From Desulfovibrio legallii (lineage in GTDB: Bacteria; Desulfobacterota; Desulfovibrionia; Desulfovibrionales; Desulfovibrionaceae), in contig NZ_FNBX01000013.1 of NCBI RefSeq assembly GCF_900102485.1, positions 1 through 64,000 of the forward strand: a stretch of DNA of 64,000 bases. Direction: 5' to 3'. Shown in pieces: positions 43,060-49,863 of this stretch. The position numbers and the translations under genes were made by a program. Numbering within the stretch: position 1 is the first letter of the stretch; each line of letters begins with the position of its first letter. Below the pieces are notes generated by a model. The model was not told where the DNA came from and made no database searches. It saw only the letters and a list, made by a program, of their open reading frames with translations.

Positions 43060-44439
43060 GTGCAGACTTTTGACGTTCTTATTCTGGGCGGCGGCCCCGG
43101 CGGCACGTCGGCGGCCCGCCTGCTGGCCAAAGGCGGCAAAAAGGTGGCCCTGGCGGAAGACACGCACTGGGGCGGCACCTGCCTCAACTGCGGCTGCATT
43201 CCCACCAAGCTCCTGCTGGGGGCCGTGGCGCCGGCCGCCCTGCTGGCTGCGCAGCAGCGCCTGCGGGTGGCCAAGGGCGAAATTACTGTGGATTATGCCG
43301 CCCTGCAGACCCGTGTGGGCCGCTTCACCAAAGGCAGCAGCCAGGCCCTGGCCAAGGAGCTGACCGGCCTGGGCGTGACCCTGGCGGAAGGCCGCGGCGT
43401 GTGCGTCGGCACGGCGGAGGGCCTGCACCGGGCGCGCGTGGAGGGCAAGGACGGCGTTACGGAACTGACGGCCGCGCAGGTGATCCTGGCCTGCGGCACG
43501 TCTTCCGCTGCCTTCCCCGGCCTGACCCCGGACAACGACTGCGTGCTGGACAGCACGGCGCTGCTGCGCATTGCGGCCGTGCCGGAGAGCCTGATCATCG
43601 TGGGCGCGGGGGCCATCGGCCTGGAGATGGGCGACTTTTTCCGCGCCATGGGCAGCAAGGTGACCATTGTGGAGGCCGCCCCCCACATCGCGCCGCTGGA
43701 AGATGCGGATATTGCCAAAGAAATGCTCCGCGCTCTGACCAAGGGCGGCGTCGTCTGCCTGGAAGGCGCGCGCGCCAAGGAGCTGCGCACCGTGGACGGC
43801 CAGGCCCGCCTGACCCTGGAGGACGGCCGGGAAATCACGGCCGCCAAGGCCCTGGTAGCTGTGGGCCGCACGCCCAATACCCGTGGCCTGGGGGCGGAAA
43901 GCCTGGGCTGCGCCCTGAACCGCCGCGGCTATGTGACCGTGGACGCACACCTGGAGGCGGCCCCCGGCGTCTACGCCGTGGGCGACGTCAACGGTCTGAC
44001 CCTGCTGGCCCACGCGGCGGAGCACCAGGCGGGCTATGTGGCCCGGCGCATTCTGGGGGGGGAGCCCGGCGCATACGCGCCGGGGGCTGTGCCTTCCTGC
44101 GTTTACGGCAGCACGGAAATCATGCGCGTGGGCCCCACGGCCGGGGAGCTGCTCCGGGCGGGACGGGCTGTGAGCGTTTCGCAGGCCCCCCTGACCATGA
44201 ACCCCATAGCCCAGGCCAGCGGCCACACGGCCGGTTTCGTCAAGGTGGTCTGGGAGGGCGAGCGCCCGGTGGGCATGGCGGCTGTGGGCGGCGGCGTTTC
44301 ACACCTGGTGAGCGTGGCCGGGCTGCTGCTGGCCGGGGAATATACGCCCGAAAAGCTGCACAGCGTCATGATCGCGCACCCCACGCTGGACGAAATCCTG
44401 CCCCTGGCCCTGAACGCGCCCCGCGCCGTCCCCCAATAA
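43060..44439 (+). CDS. Dihydrolipoyl dehydrogenase-type flavoprotein
   Basis: 459-residue FAD/NAD disulfide oxidoreductase; oxidises a dihydrolipoyl group and reduces NAD+. FAD site LILGGGPGGTSAARLLAKGG; redox disulfide GGTCLNCGCIPTK (C41, C46) with an unusual extra cysteine, C44. NAD site IIVGAGAIGLEMGDFF; YAVGDVNG; C-terminal catalytic HPTLDE. GTG start after GGGAGG. The neighbour encoded 10 bp downstream is a lipoyl-carrier protein, the expected substrate. No pyruvate, 2-oxoglutarate or glycine-cleavage subunits are nearby. Confidence 0.88.
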   Translation: MQTFDVLILGGGPGGTSAARLLAKGGKKVALAEDTHWGGTCLNCGCIPTKLLLGAVAPAALLAAQQRLRVAKGEITVDYAALQTRVGRFTKGSSQALAKELTGLGVTLAEGRGVCVGTAEGLHRARVEGKDGVTELTAAQVILACGTSSAAFPGLTPDNDCVLDSTALLRIAAVPESLIIVGAGAIGLEMGDFFRAMGSKVTIVEAAPHIAPLEDADIAKEMLRALTKGGVVCLEGARAKELRTVDGQARLTLEDGREITAAKALVAVGRTPNTRGLGAESLGCALNRRGYVTVDAHLEAAPGVYAVGDVNGLTLLAHAAEHQAGYVARRILGGEPGAYAPGAVPSCVYGSTEIMRVGPTAGELLRAGRAVSVSQAPLTMNPIAQASGHTAGFVKVVWEGERPVGMAAVGGGVSHLVSVAGLLLAGEYTPEKLHSVMIAHPTLDEILPLALNAPRAVPQ

Positions 44440-44449
44440 GGAGTTCTCC

Positions 44450-44830
44450 ATGAATTTTCCAGAGGATAGACAGTACCACGCCGGGCACCTTTGGGCGCAG
44501 CAGCGCCCGGACGGCGTCTGGCGCATCGGCGTCACCGATTTTGCCCAGGATCAGCTGGGCGGCGTCATCTTTGTGGACCTGCCGGAAGTGGGGGCTGCCT
44601 TTGCCCAGGGCGAATCCTGCGCCTCCATTGAATCGGTCAAGGTGACGAGCGACGCGCTCATGCCCGTCTCCGGCGAGGTCACGGCCGTCAATGCCGCCCT
44701 GGCCGACGCGCCGGAACTCTGCAATGACGATCCCTACGGGGAGGGCTGGTTTGTGGAGGTGCGCCGCACGGCTCCGGACGAGGACGGCGCGCTTACGGCG
44801 GCGGCCTACGCAGCCCTGGTGCAGCATTGA
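44450..44830 (+). CDS. GcvH-like lipoyl-carrier protein, stand-alone
   Basis: 126-residue protein of the glycine-cleavage H family. It carries the lipoylation site as IESVKVTSDALMPVSG with K64 as the modified lysine, preceded by GVIFVDLPEVG. The N-terminus has the H-protein HLWAQQRPDGVWRIGVTDFA strand pair. The length is typical (about 125-130). No gcvT or gcvP is adjacent. The presumed reductase is encoded 10 bp upstream. Stand-alone H-like proteins are known as carriers (LbpA) in sulfur-oxidising Hdr-like systems, but no such partner is seen here. A terminator follows. Confidence 0.85.
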   Translation: MNFPEDRQYHAGHLWAQQRPDGVWRIGVTDFAQDQLGGVIFVDLPEVGAAFAQGESCASIESVKVTSDALMPVSGEVTAVNAALADAPELCNDDPYGEGWFVEVRRTAPDEDGALTAAAYAALVQH

Positions 44831-44857
44831 TTTTTTAGCGCTTTATCCTTATCTTAG

Positions 44858-44882
44858 GCGGCTTTCGGGCCGCCTTTTTTTT
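44858..44882 (+). terminator. Terminator of the MFS-lipoyl operon
   Basis: AGGCGGC / GCCGCCT hairpin with a 6-base loop, followed by a run of T residues, about 28 bp after the lipoyl-carrier stop. Confidence 0.88.
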
Positions 44883-44905
44883 GGCTTCCGGCGGCCTGCA
44901 ATTTT

Positions 44906-44919
44906 GGCCTGTAACTTGC
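44906..44919 (+). promoter_or_regulatory. Sigma-54-type promoter of the flhF cluster
   Basis: TTTTGGCCTGTAACTTGCAT has GG at 44906-44907 (-24), ten bases, then GC at 44918-44919 (-12), with the TTGCA -12 box intact. The predicted start is about 60 bp before the flhF ATG. Flagellar operons often use sigma-54. Confidence 0.65.
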
Positions 44920-44989
44920 ATATTTTATCGCGTCGTCAGACAAACGGCACAATCGACACCGCAAGACGTGTGCGGCAAAGGAATACGAC

Positions 44990-46024
44990 ATGCAGGTCAA
45001 GACATTTACCGGAGCCACAGCGCAGGAACTGCTTGCCAGAATCAAGGCCGAAATGGGGCCGGACGCCGTTATTCTGGGCAGCCGCACCTTCCGCAAGAAC
45101 GGGGCCGTCTGCCACGAGATCACCGCCGGGCTGGAGCGCCCGGAAGCCGCGGCCCAGCCCGCGGCCGCGGGCTGGAACGAATGGCGCAAAGACTGGCAGC
45201 ACGTCAAAGAGCAGCTTTTTGCGCTTATGAAGCCCGCCATGCGTCTGGACCGCCTTACCCCCCGGCAGCGGGTGGCCCTGGAGTATCTGCAGCGCGAGGG
45301 CGTTTCCGACGCTGTGGCCGTGGATCTTTACCAGCGGCTGGCCGACGCGCCTGGCGCTTCGGTGCTGGAGTGCCTCTGCCGCATGGTGCCGGTGCGGCCC
45401 TGGGGCAGGGAGCAATGGCCCCAGCGCCTGCACCTGCTCACGGGCCCTTACGGCGCGGGCAAAACCTCCACAGCCCTGCGCCTGGCCCTGCACTGGCGGC
45501 GGCAGGAGCCGGAGGCGCGCATCGCCTTTATCAACGCGGATTGCCTGCGCGGCAACGGCCGCCTGGTGCTGCGCCACTGGGCCGAGCTTTCGGGCTTTGC
45601 CTATATGGAAGCGCCGGACAAGGCCGCCATGGAGCAGGCCCTGGCCGCCTGCGCCGGGGCGAGCGCCGTGTTTGTGGATGCGCCCGGCCTGGACCGCAAA
45701 GATACGCTGGCCGCCTGGAGCGAGCGCATGGGCCTGGACCTTGGCGACGCGGCCACCCATCTGGTGCTTTCCCCTTTTTACGACGAAATGCAGGTCCGCG
45801 CCCTGCTGCAGCGCTACCGCCACGACGGGCCGGGATCCCTGGTCTGGACCAAGTTGGACGAAGCCGTTAGCTTTGGTACTATGGTCAACGTGGCCTGCGC
45901 CGCAGGACTGCCGGTTTCGGCCCTTTCTTTCGGCGCTGAGCTGCAGCAGAGCCTTGCCCCGGCCACGGAGCCGCTGGTCTGGCGCCTGATTTTCAAACGG
46001 CAGTTGCCCGGCCAGGCGGCCTGA
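44990..46024 (+). CDS. flhF: Flagellar SRP-like GTPase FlhF
   Basis: 344-residue signal-recognition-type GTPase that sets flagellum position and number. It starts MQVKTFTGATAQELLARIKA, the FlhF B-domain hallmark. The P-loop is LTGPYGAGKTSTALRLAL near residues 151-168, and later GTPase motifs are FVDAPGLDRKD and VWTKLDEAVSFG. It is slightly short for FlhF (about 370-450). flhG follows after 29 bp. The polar-flagellum pair FlhF/FlhG fits the single polar flagellum usual in Desulfovibrio. Confidence 0.92.
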   Translation: MQVKTFTGATAQELLARIKAEMGPDAVILGSRTFRKNGAVCHEITAGLERPEAAAQPAAAGWNEWRKDWQHVKEQLFALMKPAMRLDRLTPRQRVALEYLQREGVSDAVAVDLYQRLADAPGASVLECLCRMVPVRPWGREQWPQRLHLLTGPYGAGKTSTALRLALHWRRQEPEARIAFINADCLRGNGRLVLRHWAELSGFAYMEAPDKAAMEQALAACAGASAVFVDAPGLDRKDTLAAWSERMGLDLGDAATHLVLSPFYDEMQVRALLQRYRHDGPGSLVWTKLDEAVSFGTMVNVACAAGLPVSALSFGAELQQSLAPATEPLVWRLIFKRQLPGQAA

Positions 46025-46053
46025 GCCCTGGCTGAAACATACGGAGCACTCAG

Positions 46054-46866
46054 ATGAGCGGCACTTTCCCCCTGGTTTTTTCCGTCACCTCCGGCAAGGG
46101 GGGCGTGGGCAAAACCAATATTTCGGTCAATCTGGCCATCTGCCTTGCGCAACTGGGCAAGCGGGTGGTGCTCATCGACGCGGACCTGGGTCTGGCCAAC
46201 GTGGACGTGGTGCTGGGGCTGACGCCGCAGAAAAATCTTTTCCACCTTTTTCACGAGGGCGCTTCCATCCAGGAAATCCTTTTTCCCACGCCCTACGGCT
46301 TTTCCATCCTGCCGGCCTCATCGGGCATGAGCGAAATGCTCACCCTTTCCACCGGGCAGAAGCTGGAGCTGCTGGAGGCCGTGGACGAGCTGGAGGACGA
46401 CCTGGACTTCCTCATTGTGGACACGGGCGCGGGCATCAACGACAATGTGCTCTATTTCAACATGGCCGCGCAGGAGCGCTTGGTGGTGCTTACGCCGGAG
46501 CCCACCTCCCTCACGGACGCCTACGCCCTCATCAAGGTGCTCAAGACCAACCATGGGGTGGAGCGGTTTGAGGTCTGCGTCAATATGGCGCCGGACGCCA
46601 AAACGGCGCGGGAAATGTTTGTGCGCCTGCACCAGGCCTGCGACCACTTTCTGAGCGGGGTTTCTCTGGAGCTGGCGGGCGTGATCCCGCGCGACACGGC
46701 CGTGCGCAAAGCTGTGGTGCAGCAATTGCCCTTCTGCGTGAGCGATCCGCAGAGCCCAGCCTCCCGCGGCGTGCTGGAGATGGCCAAAACCATCACCACC
46801 TGGGAAGTGCCGGAAAACCTGGACGGCAACATCAAATTTTTCTGGAAAAAACTTTTATTCCGCTAG
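46054..46866 (+). CDS. flhG: Flagellum number regulator FlhG (MinD-like ATPase)
   Basis: 270-residue ParA/MinD-type ATPase. The deviant Walker A is TSGKGGVGKTNISVNLA (residues 9-25). Walker A' is IDADLGLANVDVVLG and the switch region is IVDTGAGIND. In FlhG proteins it restrains FlhF and FleQ-type regulators. The length fits FlhG/YlxH. It lies between flhF and fliA in the standard order. Confidence 0.92.
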   Translation: MSGTFPLVFSVTSGKGGVGKTNISVNLAICLAQLGKRVVLIDADLGLANVDVVLGLTPQKNLFHLFHEGASIQEILFPTPYGFSILPASSGMSEMLTLSTGQKLELLEAVDELEDDLDFLIVDTGAGINDNVLYFNMAAQERLVVLTPEPTSLTDAYALIKVLKTNHGVERFEVCVNMAPDAKTAREMFVRLHQACDHFLSGVSLELAGVIPRDTAVRKAVVQQLPFCVSDPQSPASRGVLEMAKTITTWEVPENLDGNIKFFWKKLLFR

Positions 46867-46989
46867 GCATTGCGCCTGTGCGGCAGAACGCGACGTCGCG
46901 CCCGGGCGGGCCGGAAGCGGCGGCGCACAACCGGCGCGGCACGGGCCTGCGCCACTGTGCGGGAAGAGGCGGCAACTGAGGGAACGGCC

Positions 46990-47763
46990 ATGAAAACCGC
47001 CACAGCGCGGACGCAACCCTGGGAGGCGCTGGAAAGCGGCGCTACCGCCTGGGAACACTTTTCGCCGCCGGAGCAGGAAGCGGTGGTGCGGCACTACGCC
47101 CCCAAAATCCGCTTTCTGGCTCTGCGCCTCAAGGCCAAGCTCCCGCGCAGTGTAGAGCTGGGCGAGCTTATCAGCTCCGGCACGCTGGGGCTCATGGAGG
47201 CGCTGGGCAAGTTCCGGCCGCAGCTCGGCATCCGCTTTGAAACCTATGCGGAAAGCCGCATCCGCGGGGCCATGCTGGACGAGCTGCGCCGGCTGGACTG
47301 GTTTCCCCGTTCGCTGCGGCAGCGGGTGCGCGTCCTGGACGAAGCCATGCGGCAGGTGGAAAACGTGGAGGGACGCCCCGCCACGGAGGAAGACCTGCAA
47401 CGCCTCACCGGCCTGGAGCTGCACGAGGTGCGGCAAGGGCTGGAGGCGCTGCAGAATCAGCTCTGGGTTTCGCTGGACGCCATCCAGGATACCCTTGCGG
47501 GCGACGGACAGCGGAGCGACGGCGAACCCTACCGCAATACGGCCATGCGGGAACTGGTGGAGCGCGTTGCGCCGCTTATCGACACCTTGACGCCAAGAGA
47601 AAAGTTGGTACTCTCGCTTTACTATACGGACGAGTTGAATATGCGCGAAACCGCCGAAGTGCTGGGCATCACCGAAGGGCGCGTTTCCCAGCTCCATTCG
47701 CAGGCTTTGAACCGTCTGCGGAGGGAATTCGTCAGCCGCTACGGGGAAGGGCCGGAAATCTAA
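46990..47763 (+). CDS. fliA: Flagellar sigma factor FliA (sigma-28)
   Basis: 257-residue alternative sigma factor for late flagellar genes. Region 2 reads FETYAESRIRGAMLDELRRL, followed by WFPRSLRQRVR (region 2.4-3). Region 4 is RETAEVLGITEGRVSQLHSQ. ATG 46990 follows GAGGGAAC; a longer upstream frame is Arg-rich and unlike the family. It follows flhG and precedes the CheY-like gene. Confidence 0.93.
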   Translation: MKTATARTQPWEALESGATAWEHFSPPEQEAVVRHYAPKIRFLALRLKAKLPRSVELGELISSGTLGLMEALGKFRPQLGIRFETYAESRIRGAMLDELRRLDWFPRSLRQRVRVLDEAMRQVENVEGRPATEEDLQRLTGLELHEVRQGLEALQNQLWVSLDAIQDTLAGDGQRSDGEPYRNTAMRELVERVAPLIDTLTPREKLVLSLYYTDELNMRETAEVLGITEGRVSQLHSQALNRLRREFVSRYGEGPEI

Positions 47764-47807
47764 TATAACAACGGTCCTTGGGGGACCAGTGGCGGAAGGA
47801 GTTTCTC

Positions 47808-48188
47808 ATGCCTTACGATCCCAATATGCGCGTTCTTGTGGTTGACGACTTTTCCACCATGCGCCGCATCGTTCGCAACATTCTGCGCCAGATCGGCTTT
47901 CAGAACGTGGTGGAGGCCGACGACGGCACCTCCGCGTGGGATGTGCTCAACAGGGAAAGGATCGACTTCATCGTTTCCGACTGGAATATGCCCCAGATGA
48001 CCGGCATAGAGCTGCTGCGCAAGGTCCGCGCCAGCGAGCAGTTCGCGCATATCCCCTTTCTCATGGTCACGGCGGAGGCGCAGCAGGAGAACATCATCGA
48101 GGCCGTGCAGGCCAAGGTCTCCAATTACATCGTCAAGCCGTTCACTGCCGACACCATGAAGCAGAAGATCGACAAAATTTTTGCCTGA
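47808..48188 (+). CDS. cheY: CheY-like chemotaxis response regulator
   Basis: 126-residue single receiver domain. Acid pocket D13/D14 in MRVLVVDDFSTMRRIVRNIL. Phosphoacceptor D58 in FIVSDWNMPQMTG. The conserved Thr is in FLMVTAEA and the Lys in NYIVKPFTAD. It closely resembles the CheY that binds the FliM/FliN switch. GGAAGGAG precedes the ATG. It lies in a flagellar operon behind fliA. Confidence 0.94.
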   Translation: MPYDPNMRVLVVDDFSTMRRIVRNILRQIGFQNVVEADDGTSAWDVLNRERIDFIVSDWNMPQMTGIELLRKVRASEQFAHIPFLMVTAEAQQENIIEAVQAKVSNYIVKPFTADTMKQKIDKIFA

Positions 48189-48308
48189 TCGCCGCGCGCG
48201 CAGCGCTAAGGCAGCCGTGCGGCCTTACGCCCGGCGCGCGGCCCATGCGGCGTTCGGGCTCCGGGCTTTGGCGCGCGGCGGCAGCGGCGCAGGGTTCGGG
48301 AGGAACGC

Positions 48309-48971
48309 GTGGCTGAAAAAACTGCCCTGAAAACCGATCCGGATACGGACGCCCTGCGCATGGACCTGGGGCCGGACCCGGCCCGCCGCAAGGTGGAGCT
48401 GGACCTGGACGACGCGCCCTTCCTTAAGTCGGAAGCCGCCACACCGGCCGTGGCCGAGGGCGCGCCCACGCCCGCCGTGCCGGAAGAGGGCAAACCCGTC
48501 GCCAAAAAGCGGCTCTGGCGTCTTGTTGCCGCCGTGGGGCTGCTGGTTTTTGTGGGCGCGGGCAGTGCCGTCTGGTGGTTTTTGCTGCGCACCCCGCCCC
48601 CGCCGCCCCCGCCCGCCGTCAAGCCCGAAGTGGTGGTGGTGCCCCAGGCCCCTGCCGCCCAGCCGCCGCAGGAGCAGGTCAAGGAGCTGGCGCCCTTTGT
48701 GGTGCCGCGCGCCGTGGGCGGCGACGCCGCCTTCCTTATCTGCAAGTTCTCCGTGGTTTACAAAAATCCCGTCCTGGGCGCGGAAATGGACCGGAAAATG
48801 GTTTCCCTGCGCGACGCCCTGTACTTCTACCTGGGCAGTAAAACCGACGTCTTTCTGCTGGACGCGGGCAATGCCGCCGTCATCAAGCACGACCTGACCG
48901 AAGTGCTCAACGATTACCTGACCCAGGGGCAGGTTACGGATATTTTGCTGGAAAGCTACCTGAATTCATAA
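48309..48971 (+). CDS. fliL: Flagellar basal-body protein FliL
   Basis: 220-residue inner-membrane protein. It has a 70-residue charged cytoplasmic N-terminus, one membrane helix at 71-93 (RLVAAVGLLVFVGAGSAVWW), then a proline run and a periplasmic FliL domain. The domain includes FVVYKNPVLGAEMDRKM-like FliL features and ends VTDILLESYLNS. FliL supports the stator. GTG start, with GGGAGGAAC ahead of it. The cytoplasmic part is longer than usual. Confidence 0.85.
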   Translation: MAEKTALKTDPDTDALRMDLGPDPARRKVELDLDDAPFLKSEAATPAVAEGAPTPAVPEEGKPVAKKRLWRLVAAVGLLVFVGAGSAVWWFLLRTPPPPPPPAVKPEVVVVPQAPAAQPPQEQVKELAPFVVPRAVGGDAAFLICKFSVVYKNPVLGAEMDRKMVSLRDALYFYLGSKTDVFLLDAGNAAVIKHDLTEVLNDYLTQGQVTDILLESYLNS

Positions 48972-49019
48972 GCCCTTGCCGCGGCCGCACGCGGACCGGC
49001 GGCAGGGCGGGAGGCCGGC

Positions 49020-49337
49020 ATGAGCGTTGACGCTACTGTGGCCGTGCTGTATGCCCAAACCGGTCTGGCCACTTCCATGGCCAATGCCGCGGCGGTGGCC
49101 CCGCAGGCTTCCGCCGCCATGGCGCGCGTCCTGGCTGCTGAAATGGCCCGGCAGGAACAGCGCCAGGTCAGCAAGAGCGAACCCGGCGGCAAAACCTCGC
49201 TGGAGGCAGACGGCCACGCGGCCGGCGGCGAGGCCCGCTTTGCCACCCGCCGGCGGGCCAGAACCGCGTCGGAAGAAGAAGCCGAGGCGGCCCCCGTTTC
49301 GCCTCTGGTGGGCAATCTGTTGAATATCAAAGTATGA
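49020..49337 (+). CDS. Small Ala-rich protein in the flagellar cluster, function unknown
   Basis: 105-residue protein beginning MSVDATVAVLYAQTGLATSM, followed by an Ala-rich predicted helix, then a charged Lys/Arg/Glu-rich middle and a short hydrophobic end SPLVGNLLNIKV. No cysteine, no signal peptide. GGGAGG lies before the ATG. Its stop overlaps the next start (ATGA), so it is coupled with the 49334 gene. No function can be read. Confidence 0.7.
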   Translation: MSVDATVAVLYAQTGLATSMANAAAVAPQASAAMARVLAAEMARQEQRQVSKSEPGGKTSLEADGHAAGGEARFATRRRARTASEEEAEAAPVSPLVGNLLNIKV

Positions 49338-49765
49338 ACGCAACCCTGCTGTTTGTCCTTTTGGGCGTTTTTTCCCTGCTGGAGCTGGCCATTCTGGGCG
49401 GCGTGCTGTTTTTTTATCTGCGCCTGCGCCGCTCGGAAGCGCTTGTCAACGCCCTGCAGGGCAATCAGCAGAGCCTGCTGCAGCGCATTGAGATGAACGC
49501 CCGCCTGGAGCGCGAAATTGTGGGCACTTTTGCCCAGCGGCAGGCCGAGCTGCGCGACCTGGACGCCAAGCTCGAAGCCCGCGCTCAGGATCTGCGCCGC
49601 CTGCTGGAACAGGCCGAAGGCATCAGCCGCTCCCCCCGTTTTTTGCGCGAGATCATCCTCAACGGCCGCAAAAAAGGGCTTTCCCCGCGGCAGATCGCCA
49701 AAAACGCCGGGCTGAGCCTGGACGAGGTGGAGCTTATCCTGGCCCAGGAGGCAGCAACGGTCTGA
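49334..49765 (+). CDS. Membrane-anchored coiled-coil protein with a C-terminal helix-turn-helix-like end
   Basis: 143-residue protein. Residues 3-30 form one membrane helix (LLFVLLGVFSLLELAILGGV). Residues 35-95 are a heptad-rich coiled coil. The last 40 residues read RKKGLSPRQIAKNAGLSLDE and then VELILAQEA, a helix-turn-helix-like tail resembling the DUF6115 pattern. The function is unknown. It is the last gene of the flagellar run, translationally coupled to the preceding small gene. Confidence 0.75.
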   Translation: MNATLLFVLLGVFSLLELAILGGVLFFYLRLRRSEALVNALQGNQQSLLQRIEMNARLEREIVGTFAQRQAELRDLDAKLEARAQDLRRLLEQAEGISRSPRFLREIILNGRKKGLSPRQIAKNAGLSLDEVELILAQEAATV

Positions 49766-49787
49766 CGACCGCTTGTTTTGCCGTGCA

Positions 49788-49836
49788 AAAGCGGCGCGGA
49801 CGGAGAGCCTCCGTCCGCGCCGCTTTTTGTTTTTTT
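49788..49836 (+). terminator. Strong bidirectional terminator
   Basis: Stem AAGCGGCGCGGACGGA / TCCGTCCGCGCCGCTT with a 5-base loop, followed by TTTGTTTTTTT on the plus strand and TTTTGC on the minus strand. It separates the convergent flagellar genes and the 49864 gene. Confidence 0.9.
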
Positions 49837-49863
49837 ATGCCGGACGCGCGCCGTCGCGGGCTT

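Noticed and set aside
43060..44830. Glycine-cleavage system
   Set aside because: Only an H-like and an L-like protein are present; GcvT and GcvP are absent from the whole window.
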